DNA from: Flavobacterium salmonis
GTDB taxonomy: Bacteria; Bacteroidota; Bacteroidia; Flavobacteriales; Flavobacteriaceae
Reading direction: 5' to 3'
Assembly (NCBI RefSeq): GCF_903819435.1
Contig: NZ_CAIJDP010000083.1
Span: 62,001-126,000, forward strand
Length of the DNA stretch: 64,000 bases
Numbering within the stretch: position 1 is the first letter of the stretch; every line of letters starts with the position of its first letter. This document shows positions 53,323-61,859 of the stretch, piece after piece. The notes under the pieces are model-generated. The model was not told the DNA's origin. It was given only the letters and a program-made list of their open reading frames with translations, and did no database searches. The position numbers were made by a program, and so were the translations under genes.

Positions 53323-56300
53323 ATGGGTATTACTAAACAAGCTAAAAATATTACAATACATGCTAAAACCAGCTATACTGTTAGAGCTAAAGAATTGGTC
53401 GAAATTGCTGATAAAGTAAATTATGAAGCTCATAAGGACAATCTGGTTTTAAATAGTAATGCAAGCATTGATTTAAAAGGAGAGGAAAATGGTGTTATAT
53501 ACAGTGATTATTCTCCCCCGGAATTAAAAGTAGAAGAAAGTGAGTTTATATTAGAAAGTAAATTTGCCCTTGAACAATTATTTGCTTTTGCAAAAAAGGA
53601 TAGTAAAGCTATGTTCTGTTTCTGGATGGCAGATATATTCGGAGCAGATATTCCTTTAAAAGCTTATGAAAAACTTTATGAGGATGCCTCAGAAAAGAAA
53701 GAAAGTTTAAATCCAAAGATAACAGTTGCATTAAGCTTACCTGGTTATGGCGCAGCTTATTATTCCGGAGAAAATGAAAAAATAAAAAATCACATTATCA
53801 TTTCTGAAGGATTTATTTTAAATGCGATCAAAGACAATAAATACCAAAAACTGTTAATGATTGCTTTGGTGGAAGAATTTGGGCATCATCTTGATTACTT
53901 ATTGCGTAATAAATATTCAACTAAAAAAGGAGATGCAAAAAATGACGAAGGAGCCCTCTTTAGTGGAAGAATGAACAGAAAATATAAAAAATATTATATA
54001 GATCCGTTTAAAATTAAAGAACAGCATTATGCGACAGCGACTATTAAGGGAGAAGAGAAAAAATTAACTTGGGATTTTGCTGATTTAAATGAAAAATTAA
54101 ATGAGTTTGTAGATAATAGAATTGAAAAAGACGATAATTATTTCGCTGATTATGAGTTTTTTGGTGCCGGTCTTGGAGATGATTTACATGGTTTGGGGCA
54201 TCAGTCAATAGAAAATGACGGTCTTGGAAGAATTGCCAGATATAAAAATAATACTAAAGGAGAAAATATAGAAAGATCTCAAATATATTTTGGCAACTGG
54301 TTACGGGATTTTTCTCAGTTTGTCGATCCCATGGTTGTGAGGCCGATGGCAAACTCTTTAGATAAGTTAAGTCAAGAATATGAAGACAAACACGTTAATA
54401 AAGACGAGAATAAAAAGTTACTTGATGAACTAAGTGATTTAATGGATAAAAATTATGTCACTAAAGCTGATGAGAGAACCTTTAATCTTCCTGTTGGATT
54501 TAGACTTAAAAATTTTGAAGCTGAAATTGTATGGAAACCTACTAAGTTATCTCCGGTTAAATTGAGCCGTGAAGCCATAACATCTTTAGTAGAATTAATT
54601 GGCTTAAAAGAATTTGGAGATTTAAAAGAACAAAAAACTAAGGAAGATAAGGATAAAAGGCCTCAAAATTATATTAAATATATTCAGGACTTCCGCTCTA
54701 AATATGCAAAAGTTACAACAGATTTATTAGGGGTTTACAGGCCACAGGAACATATTGACAATCCCGCAGCTTTACATCGCAAATTAATCTGTGAGGAAAA
54801 TAGAAAGAAAGTACCCCCAAAAGCCTGCCCTCCTAAAGATTTGAACAATCAACTGGATCCTGATTTTGTAAAAGATCCAATAGATGAACAATGGAATAAT
54901 AATAAAGCGACTGGTACTAAAAACTATATAAGAGGGAATGGTAAAGAACCATTTGAAAGTGCTTATGATTGTTTTATAAATTATATTAATAATTCAGATC
55001 CTAATACTACTAAGGGGAGAATGAACTTTGGGGCAGCCTTGCATATCCTTGAAGATTACTTTGCTCACAGTAATTTTTGTGAAATTGCGATTATGAAAGT
55101 GTATGATCCTGAGGTTTTTCCGTGGGATAATATGCCTGTTACCTGTAAAAAAGGAGAATTAAAAAATCATAAAGCCGATATTTCTAATAATGCACATGCG
55201 ATAAATTCAGTTATAGACAGAAATAAAATAAAATTTAAAACGATAAATAATAGTGATTTATGGACTAATTCTGTAAAAAGTTTTATGTCGGATAAAGATC
55301 CAAAAAAGGTACATCCGGCACAATATTATGCGAATTTAGGACATGTCAACTATTTAGAAAACAAAGGATTATATTACGCTCATGCAGAATGCCCTATTGT
55401 TCAGACAGGCAGTTTTGGGTTATTGGATACGATTGCAAGTATAGCCCCCAAAATCATTAATAAACAATTTTCGATTCATGTTGAAAAGCAAGATGAACTT
55501 AAAGAGGGGGAGAGAACTTTTAATGATGCTCTAATTTATGAATTCTTAAAAGATATATCAAATGCTCAGGCATCGGATACCAAAGAAAAGCAAGCGTCAT
55601 ATAAAGGAACTGATGATAATATTTATTCTGAAGCATTTTTAACCTATTTGAGTATTAGGGATTTTATGGTGACGGAAAGATGGTTTGGTACATCTTACAA
55701 AAACGTAATGAATGGTTTTGGAATATTAGAATACGTTACGGGTTATATTAATGTGGTAAAAAATGTCTTTTATCATTTTTTATTTTTAAGTGCTGCAAAT
55801 TTAATAGATGATTATCAAACTTATTTAGATAACGAATTGAATTTATTAGAATCGGGGAACTGGAAGGTAAACCCATATGGTCCGACTCATACTCAATTAG
55901 CGAAAGACAACGGAATTCAGCCACTCCATCATCTGGCAGTAGAATTAGCAGAAGAAGCCGTTTTTAAAGTAGGAGAATTGTTTCTTCAAAAAGGAGGAAT
56001 TACTAAAATTAAAGATTTCGCTGATAAAATTTTATTTCAGCATCCTATGCATACCGACTGGATGGATGAGAAAGTTATTAACTGGTGTAAAAACAACCCC
56101 AATAAAGTTAAGTTGGCACACGAATCAAGTATTGTATTATATGGTATAAGGCATGGTTATCAAGAAATTGCTAATCTATACAATCAAATTTCTGTAATTA
56201 GTGATTTTAATACGACAGATAAGCAAAAAGAGGAATTTAAAGCGGCAATCAATAAAATTCCAGCAAAATGGAATGCAGGCTGGGAACGTTTAAATAAATT

Positions 56301-56394
56301 ATGGGAAGAAAAGGGATTGGAGAAAATTAAAACAAAAACCGGAAAACAAAGTTATGAAGAGGTTATGAAAGAAGCAGGTCACGATCACAAATAA
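53323..56394 (+). CDS. Predicted T6SS effector with Het-C domain
   Basis: A 1023-aa protein without a signal peptide, 2 bp after vgrG. Residues 1-~60 resemble a VgrG needle tail (KNITIHAKTSYTVRAKELVEIADKVNYEAHK is typical), presumably the docking part. Residues ~75-270 contain EEFGHHLD (about 184-191), a possible metal-binding helix. Residues ~290-600 match Het-C: GLGHQSIEND, NWLRDFSQFVDP (about 325) and NFGAALHILEDYFAHSNFCE (about 570). Residues ~600-1023 are mainly helical and unassigned. Het-C proteins, named from fungal heterokaryon incompatibility, are related to metal-dependent phospholipase folds, so membrane lipid attack is plausible. A candidate immunity lipoprotein follows. Confidence 0.8.
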   Translation: MGITKQAKNITIHAKTSYTVRAKELVEIADKVNYEAHKDNLVLNSNASIDLKGEENGVIYSDYSPPELKVEESEFILESKFALEQLFAFAKKDSKAMFCFWMADIFGADIPLKAYEKLYEDASEKKESLNPKITVALSLPGYGAAYYSGENEKIKNHIIISEGFILNAIKDNKYQKLLMIALVEEFGHHLDYLLRNKYSTKKGDAKNDEGALFSGRMNRKYKKYYIDPFKIKEQHYATATIKGEEKKLTWDFADLNEKLNEFVDNRIEKDDNYFADYEFFGAGLGDDLHGLGHQSIENDGLGRIARYKNNTKGENIERSQIYFGNWLRDFSQFVDPMVVRPMANSLDKLSQEYEDKHVNKDENKKLLDELSDLMDKNYVTKADERTFNLPVGFRLKNFEAEIVWKPTKLSPVKLSREAITSLVELIGLKEFGDLKEQKTKEDKDKRPQNYIKYIQDFRSKYAKVTTDLLGVYRPQEHIDNPAALHRKLICEENRKKVPPKACPPKDLNNQLDPDFVKDPIDEQWNNNKATGTKNYIRGNGKEPFESAYDCFINYINNSDPNTTKGRMNFGAALHILEDYFAHSNFCEIAIMKVYDPEVFPWDNMPVTCKKGELKNHKADISNNAHAINSVIDRNKIKFKTINNSDLWTNSVKSFMSDKDPKKVHPAQYYANLGHVNYLENKGLYYAHAECPIVQTGSFGLLDTIASIAPKIINKQFSIHVEKQDELKEGERTFNDALIYEFLKDISNAQASDTKEKQASYKGTDDNIYSEAFLTYLSIRDFMVTERWFGTSYKNVMNGFGILEYVTGYINVVKNVFYHFLFLSAANLIDDYQTYLDNELNLLESGNWKVNPYGPTHTQLAKDNGIQPLHHLAVELAEEAVFKVGELFLQKGGITKIKDFADKILFQHPMHTDWMDEKVINWCKNNPNKVKLAHESSIVLYGIRHGYQEIANLYNQISVISDFNTTDKQKEEFKAAINKIPAKWNAGWERLNKLWEEKGLEKIKTKTGKQSYEEVMKEAGHDHK

Positions 56395-56437
56395 TAGACT
56401 AACTTGGCAGAGACTAAAATCTAAATAATTATAGATA

Positions 56438-57349
56438 ATGAAAATTTTAAAAACCATCGCATTAATCACATTTGTACAATTAGTGAGTTGTCAATCTAAA
56501 CAAGAAAAAAAAATGGAAACAGGTTTTGTTATACAGGATAGTAAACTATACTATAATAGTAAAGAAATAGCTTTAGGTATGCCAATAGAAAAGTTTACTG
56601 ATGCGATGGGAATGTATGATCGTATAGATATTGATTCGTCAGGAGGTTTTACTAACAGAACGTGGCATTGGATAAAATTAAGAGGAGAAGCTTATGAGAA
56701 TGAAGAAAATAAAATTATTTATGTTAATCCATATATAGATGATGAAAAAGAAAAGGAATATAATTCGATAGAAGAACTAGTAGAAATTTTAGGTAAATAT
56801 GACAGTGTAGAAGAACAAAAATCGCCCTTACTTATCGATAAACTTTTTATTTGGGATAAATTAGGAATCAGTTTATCAGCGTATCCAGAAACTAACATTG
56901 TTGGGAACATTCACATACAAACACTACATGTAACGAAATATTGGGAATTGGATTTAGGTTTGGTTAAGAATTTTGAAGAACAGAATGGTTTTCCCTTAAC
57001 AAAAGAAGTTAAGGAGAAAAGAAAACAAGATAAAGAACATTTCGAAGAAGCACCAAAGGAAGAATACAAAGGAAATTTTACTTATAACGGTAATACAATC
57101 AATTTAAAACAAATAGGTTACAGAGGATGGGATAAAGGTGTAAAAGGTTTAGGTCTTGGAGGTTCAGATTTTGACCCTCCGGGAGATTCGTCGACTTCAT
57201 CAAGATGGATTAAGGACGATTATGATATGTATGTCACTCTGGAACGATTTTCAAATGAAGAAGAATTTGAAGGATTGAGTCCGGATAAAGTTGGTAAATT
57301 TGATTGTATTAAAAGTATTGTAATATGGTGGCACAAAACGAATGATTAA
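56438..57349 (+). CDS. Lipoprotein, candidate immunity protein to the Het-C effector
   Basis: A 303-aa protein with a lipobox (LVSC, residue 18). The pattern YNSKEIALGMPIEKFTDAMGMYDR ... FIWDKLGISLSAYPE is typical of a lipoprotein group seen beside Bacteroidota toxin genes (DUF7738-like), with the C-terminal part carrying a second motif, YNGNTINLKQI ... DYDMYVTLERF. It lies 43 bp after the Het-C gene. Periplasmic placement would let it block an effector that attacks membranes from the periplasm. It is followed by at least three broken relatives or neighbours, a common sign of immunity-gene turnover. Confidence 0.7.
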   Translation: MKILKTIALITFVQLVSCQSKQEKKMETGFVIQDSKLYYNSKEIALGMPIEKFTDAMGMYDRIDIDSSGGFTNRTWHWIKLRGEAYENEENKIIYVNPYIDDEKEKEYNSIEELVEILGKYDSVEEQKSPLLIDKLFIWDKLGISLSAYPETNIVGNIHIQTLHVTKYWELDLGLVKNFEEQNGFPLTKEVKEKRKQDKEHFEEAPKEEYKGNFTYNGNTINLKQIGYRGWDKGVKGLGLGGSDFDPPGDSSTSSRWIKDDYDMYVTLERFSNEEEFEGLSPDKVGKFDCIKSIVIWWHKTND

Positions 57350-57357
57350 TAATTTAA

Positions 57358-57947
57358 ATGTATAAAAGCAATTTATTTAATATAGCCCTTAAAAAAACAG
57401 AATTGTAGTTGTCTTGTTCTTTTTAATTATATTTTCTTCATGTACAGAAAAGAATGAAAAGATAAATATTTTTTGCAATAAATAGAAAATAGATAATAAA
57501 ACAAAGCACTATAAAGCATTAGAACTGTGAAATCGTAGTTATTTTATACAAACTACAAACAGCAAGTTTGTTTTAAATGATACACTATCTTGTCTTGTGG
57601 CTTTTTTTGATGAAAATGCTCAAAAAATGAAATCTAAATATTGGGAGTTTTAAAAAAAATGCAGGATGCGGAGTATGAAAAATGCTATTTTGAAGGATAT
57701 GATTATGCAATGATACATAAATTTTGGACTTCAAGCGGTGGCGGAAATCATTTTATTCAATCCATTCCTTAATATGGCTGAAGCTGGCTATTATTATATT
57801 AAATATGATATAAATAATAATAAAGGAAAATTTAAAGTGGTTTCTTACAGTATTGTTACTTTTCATGATTTAACAAAAATAAAAGATGATAGATTTCTAA
57901 CATATACTCCAGTAGGAGTATATGAAGTAGTACAGTATGATAATTAG
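57358..57947 (+). pseudogene. Decayed lipoprotein gene (candidate former immunity gene)
   Basis: From ATG 57358 the frame encodes MYKSNLFNIALKK, then shifts at a run of seven A (57391-57397). The next frame encodes a hydrophobic lipoprotein leader with the lipobox FSSC and stops at 57483. Further coding-like pieces follow in changing frames, including VAFFDENAQKMKSKYWEF (stop near 57652) and KFWTSSGGGNHFIQSIP. The last piece, open to 57947, ends VGVYEVVQYDN. At least four lesions separate these, so it is not functional, although a sequencing error at the A-run could account for one of them. Confidence 0.75.
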
Positions 57948-58033
57948 AGGAATTAAAAAGATATCGATTATATAGATATTTATTTTAATAAAGAATGCAT
58001 TTAATAAATTAGAGTGCTTATTGTAAGGTTAAA

Positions 58034-58216
58034 TGATTAAAATATAGAATTCCCGGCGAAGAATGCAAAGAAAATCGTTTACAGTATTATGAATTGACTT
58101 ATATAGCAACCGGAGCATTAGAATATTTAAAAATTGGATATGAGAGATTGAATGATTCTAAGAATAGAAAAGAGATTGACGAAGACAGAAAAGAAAGGGA
58201 AAAAAGTATAAAATGA
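58034..58216 (+). pseudogene. Gene fragment without a start codon
   Basis: A 60-codon open stretch (KYRIPGEECKENRLQYYELT near its start, then a charged helical end with KEIDEDRKEREKSIK) without an ATG. It ends TGA 58214-58216, overlapping the next ATG by four bases as real operon genes do. It is likely the 3' remnant of another small gene of the immunity cluster. Confidence 0.6.
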
Positions 58217-58278
58217 TAAACAAAATCAAAGTTGTAATTTTGTTATTAACGATACTAAATATCCAGTGCCAAAAATAG
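58213..58278 (+). pseudogene. Truncated lipoprotein gene: leader peptide only
   Basis: ATG 58213 opens a 21-residue product that is a complete lipoprotein leader with Lys-rich start, hydrophobic core and a Cys at residue 19, but a TAG stops it two residues later. The body is gone or unreadable in 58279-58369. This is the remains of a lipoprotein gene. Confidence 0.65.
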
Positions 58279-58369
58279 TAAAAATTAGTTTTTATCTCTG
58301 GTAAAAACTGGACATAAACCTAAAATTACTTTTTTATTTTAAATAATGATTCGTTATATTAAACCATAA

Positions 58370-58708
58370 ATGAAATTTATAACAGCAATTATTAAACACC
58401 TAATATGGCTTTTTTTAAGTGTATTTTCAGGAATGGCATGGATGAGAATAGAATTAGGAAAACCTATTAATGCGACAGGTTTTTTCGCCATATTTAATGG
58501 GTTAGATGTATTGATAATGATTTGCATAGGTGGAGTTATTGGTTTGATTTCCGTTATTCCATTTGTATTGATCGACTTATGTTATATTAGAAGAAAAATA
58601 GAAACTAAACTAAATCAAAATATTATAAGAATTTCATCAATTATCATTTTAAGTGCAATGATTACATTCATTCATTATGTTTTGGAATTCACATTAGATT
58701 GGATATAA
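58370..58708 (+). CDS. Small inner-membrane protein, possible second immunity protein
   Basis: A 112-aa protein with three predicted membrane helices (about residues 5-25, 44-70, 86-107) and no recognised domain. It lies after the decayed lipoprotein genes and before tssF, in the same orientation. Small multi-pass membrane proteins are a known form of immunity to membrane-directed toxins, so this is a possible protector against the Het-C effector or a lost one. That is an inference from place and topology. The 250 bp after it hold no gene. Confidence 0.5.
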   Translation: MKFITAIIKHLIWLFLSVFSGMAWMRIELGKPINATGFFAIFNGLDVLIMICIGGVIGLISVIPFVLIDLCYIRRKIETKLNQNIIRISSIIILSAMITFIHYVLEFTLDWI

Positions 58709-58959
58709 GTTTAATATTAATCGAAAATATAAGCCTGCTAATAATTGGTATTTATTAAATTTGATGATACAACTCTTAATTACATAATGAACTAAGAAGT
58801 TTATATTTTATATTAAAAAAGTATGGTAAAATTAGGTATGGATATACGATTAGACTGTTGATAAGCAGTGATAATATTCAAAGAATAATTAACATTTAAA
58901 GTATAGATTACAGGTAGAGTTTAGAACATTATAAAAATATCAGATTTCAACGAACAATA

Positions 58960-60798
58960 ATGAGACAAGAACGAATAAAAGACAGAGTTTTAAAAAGAGC
59001 GGCCAGATCGTGGGGCTTTTCAGATGTAGAGATGGAAACTTCATTTGATCCTGTTGTGTCCATGATGCTAAATGCATTATCGTATGAATTAGAAAAAGTG
59101 GCACACGAACTTGAAGACTCTAAAACACGGGTAGTCGAAAGAGTTCTGGAAATTATGTTTCCTGAAGTTGCTGCCGGTGCTAAACCGGCCAGAGCAATCA
59201 TGTATGCTTTACCAATAGATAATAATATGAAAATTTCTCTGCAGAACCAAATGACGGTGAGCAGAAGGCTGCACAATATTTATAATCCTTTGGCACCTAT
59301 TACTAAAGAAATTGTTCTTTCGCCAACCCTGGAAGTAAAATTATCTTCTTGTGAGGTTAGATATGTAGCTTACGAAAGAAATCTGTATGAGGTTTCTAAT
59401 CTGTTTTATAAAGATGCGGTTAGAGATTACAAAAATTCACTGCCCTCCGGAGAAGTATTTTTGGGTATCGAATTAAAAGATGCCAATGTATTTGAGTTAG
59501 AGGATTTGATGCTTTATATCGATATTAAAAATATCCACCAAAAAGAAATGTTTCATTATTATCTAAAGCAAATGAAGTGCTATCATGATGATATAGAAAT
59601 TAAAGTAAAAGAGGGGTATAATGTTCCGGTAAACAGTCTTGATATCGAAAACATAATAAACCGCAACTATACGCACCTGAGTGAATTGATGCAGGAAGTG
59701 AATGAGTTTTATTTTGATAATTTTTATACGCTAAAAGGAGTATTAAAACATAAAAAAATGAACGAATATAATCCTGAATATAAGTTTTTTGAGAATATAA
59801 CAAAGCATAACGGAAATCCTGTTATTTGGATAAAAATGGTTTTTCCGGAATCTTTAATTCCTCAAATATTAGATAATGTCTCTTTTACGGCAAATTGTTT
59901 TCCGGTAATTAATAAAAAACGTCATGTTATAAACAAAACTCTTGGAGGGTTTTTGTCATACGTAGCATTAGACACAGGTAATGACATTTATCTGGATGTA
60001 GATGCTGTTGTGGATACATATGCAAATCATTATGAAATTAAGGATTTTAGCGATGGTGTAATCGAAGAAGGAAATGCGGTATTACGTGCAGGAGGAGTTT
60101 CAAGATTTGATTCAAGATCAGCTTCAGAACTGCTTCAGAATGTATTGGATTTATTAAAAGATGAAAGTTCTTCTTTTGCAGGTTTGGGTAAAGATTTTAT
60201 GAATAGTTCTTTGATAGAAATTAATCAATTGTTGGCCTCTGTTGAACAGCAAGCCAAAGAAAGTAATTTTTCTAAAAACAATGATCCTTATTTAATGATC
60301 AAACCTAAAGTGAATGAATCTTCAGGGAAAACATTTACAATCAGTTATTGGTCAACTTGTGCAGAGGACGGTAATGATATTAAAGCCGGGACAGTGTTGG
60401 AAGCCAAAGATGATTTGTTTTTTATGAGCAAGGAAACAATATTACTTACCAATACAGTAGGAGGAACAAACAAACAAAACAATAAAGACAGAATTTTAGA
60501 ATACCGAAATGCTTTATTGACAAGAGGAAGAATAGTAACGTTTGCAGATATAAAAGCATTTAGTTTTAATCATTTTAAAAGTTATATTAATGACGTTAAA
60601 ATTGAAAAAGGAACCCGAAAAGAGATTTCAAGTAAAGCCGGTTTTAGTCGTACTGTAGATATTCATATAAAAACGAATCAGATAGAAAAAGAATCCTTAT
60701 CTGTAACAGAATGGGATTATTTGTGTGAAAGCTATATGAAAAACTTAATAAATAAATCTTCAAACGTATTTCCATATAGATTATTTATAGAAAACTAA
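58960..60798 (+). CDS. tssF: T6SS baseplate subunit TssF
   Basis: A 612-aa protein. The opening matches TssF: RAARSWGFSDVEMETSFDP, with one or more N-terminal helices (ALSYELEKVAHELEDSKTRVVERVLEIMFPE) and PARAIMYALP. A long beta-rich middle is followed by a conserved C-terminal region with LLTRGRIVTFADIKAF. TssF dimers with TssG and TssE make the wedge of the baseplate. Here tssF is the last gene of the locus, separated from tssG by both effector islands, which is unusual since the two are often adjacent. It has no convincing plus-strand terminator of its own. Confidence 0.88.
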   Translation: MRQERIKDRVLKRAARSWGFSDVEMETSFDPVVSMMLNALSYELEKVAHELEDSKTRVVERVLEIMFPEVAAGAKPARAIMYALPIDNNMKISLQNQMTVSRRLHNIYNPLAPITKEIVLSPTLEVKLSSCEVRYVAYERNLYEVSNLFYKDAVRDYKNSLPSGEVFLGIELKDANVFELEDLMLYIDIKNIHQKEMFHYYLKQMKCYHDDIEIKVKEGYNVPVNSLDIENIINRNYTHLSELMQEVNEFYFDNFYTLKGVLKHKKMNEYNPEYKFFENITKHNGNPVIWIKMVFPESLIPQILDNVSFTANCFPVINKKRHVINKTLGGFLSYVALDTGNDIYLDVDAVVDTYANHYEIKDFSDGVIEEGNAVLRAGGVSRFDSRSASELLQNVLDLLKDESSSFAGLGKDFMNSSLIEINQLLASVEQQAKESNFSKNNDPYLMIKPKVNESSGKTFTISYWSTCAEDGNDIKAGTVLEAKDDLFFMSKETILLTNTVGGTNKQNNKDRILEYRNALLTRGRIVTFADIKAFSFNHFKSYINDVKIEKGTRKEISSKAGFSRTVDIHIKTNQIEKESLSVTEWDYLCESYMKNLINKSSNVFPYRLFIEN

Positions 60799-60870
60799 TT
60801 TGTAAGTATTAAAAAAAATAAACTGTTGAAAATCCATTTTGCAATTTGTAAAATGGATTTTGTTCTTATA

Positions 60871-60901
60871 AAAAAAAGCATGATTTAAAAAATCATGCTT
60901 T
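60871..60901 (-). terminator. Terminator of the YpfJ-type protease gene, possibly bidirectional
   Basis: A 12-bp stem AAAGCATGATTT/AAATCATGCTTT (60875-60886 and 60890-60901). Its U-run is on the minus strand (60877-60871), so it serves the minus-strand gene, and it may also stop tssF transcripts. Its stem closely resembles that of the clpV terminator at the other end of the T6SS locus. Confidence 0.75.
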
Positions 60902-60931
60902 CCGGTTAATTATTGGTTGGTTTTAAATAGG

Positions 60932-61777
60932 TTATATTTCATCAAAAGTATTACCTTTTTTAATGTCACCGGTAGTAAATCCTTTTTTAAACCAGTACAT
61001 TCTTTGTTCAGATGTACCATGGGTAAAAGAATCCGGTACTACATGCCCCTGCATTTTGCTCTGAATGGCATCATCGCCAACAGCGTTAGCAGCACTTAAG
61101 GCCTCTTCGATATCGCCGGTATCTAGGTTTTCTTTATTATAATGTGTCCAAACCCCCGCGTAAAAATCTGCTTGTAGTTCTAATGCAACAGAAAGTTTAT
61201 TGGCTTCCGCTTCACTCTTGCCTTCCTGGTCACGACGCATTTGCTCAGAGGTTCCCAGAAGGGTCTGGATATGGTGACCAATTTCATGGGCTATTACATA
61301 AGCGATCGCAAAATCTCCACCTTTAGCCCCAAATTTAGTTTTTAACTCTTCAAAAAAAGCAAGATCCATATATACTTTCTGGTCGCCAGGACAATAAAAA
61401 GGTCCGGAAGCAGAGGAAGCTCCTCCACAAGCTGTTTGTACAGAGCCTCTAAATAAAACCAGTTTAGGTGCTTTATAGGTCATGCCGTTTTCAGTAAATA
61501 TTTTCCCCCAGATATCCTCATTATCAGCAAGTATAACGCGAACAAAATTTCCCATTTCTTCATCTTCAGCACTAAGTGGTGCGGCTGTTTCTGTCTGGGG
61601 TTGGCCTCCCTGTAGCTGCTCGAGCACTGGAGTAATAAGTTTGGCATTTTCTCCTCCAAAAACATTAACTAATAAAATAATAATACCAATAATACCGCCC
61701 CCAACAACTGCTTTGCCGCCCGATATTGAACGTCGGTCTTCAACATTGTCACTTTGTCTTCTGCCTAGCCATTTCAT
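60932..61777 (-). CDS. Neutral zinc metallopeptidase, YpfJ family
   Basis: A 281-aa protein with the YpfJ layout: MKWLGRRQSDNVEDRR at the start, one membrane helix (about residues 22-40), a linker with Gln/Thr/Ala, then the catalytic domain. The zinc motif is HEIGHH (His164, Glu165, His168), with the third ligand expected in LELQADFYAG near residue 200. Conserved features CGGASSASGPFYCPGDQKVYMDL and HGTSEQRMYWFKKGF are present. It is membrane-anchored with the catalytic part probably in the periplasm. Substrates of this family are poorly known. It converges with tssF and is not part of the T6SS locus. Confidence 0.92.
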   Translation of the reverse strand: MKWLGRRQSDNVEDRRSISGGKAVVGGGIIGIIILLVNVFGGENAKLITPVLEQLQGGQPQTETAAPLSAEDEEMGNFVRVILADNEDIWGKIFTENGMTYKAPKLVLFRGSVQTACGGASSASGPFYCPGDQKVYMDLAFFEELKTKFGAKGGDFAIAYVIAHEIGHHIQTLLGTSEQMRRDQEGKSEAEANKLSVALELQADFYAGVWTHYNKENLDTGDIEEALSAANAVGDDAIQSKMQGHVVPDSFTHGTSEQRMYWFKKGFTTGDIKKGNTFDEI

Positions 61778-61859
61778 AAAATAATGTATTTAAGTTAATT
61801 GGGATTTGGTTAACACGAATTTATATTTTTTTTAAATAAATGGCTAATAAAACTGTGAA

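Noticed and set aside
61482-61784. A plus-strand 100-codon frame inside the YpfJ-type gene.
   Set aside because: It is the complement of a well-supported metalloprotease gene and has no domain of its own.
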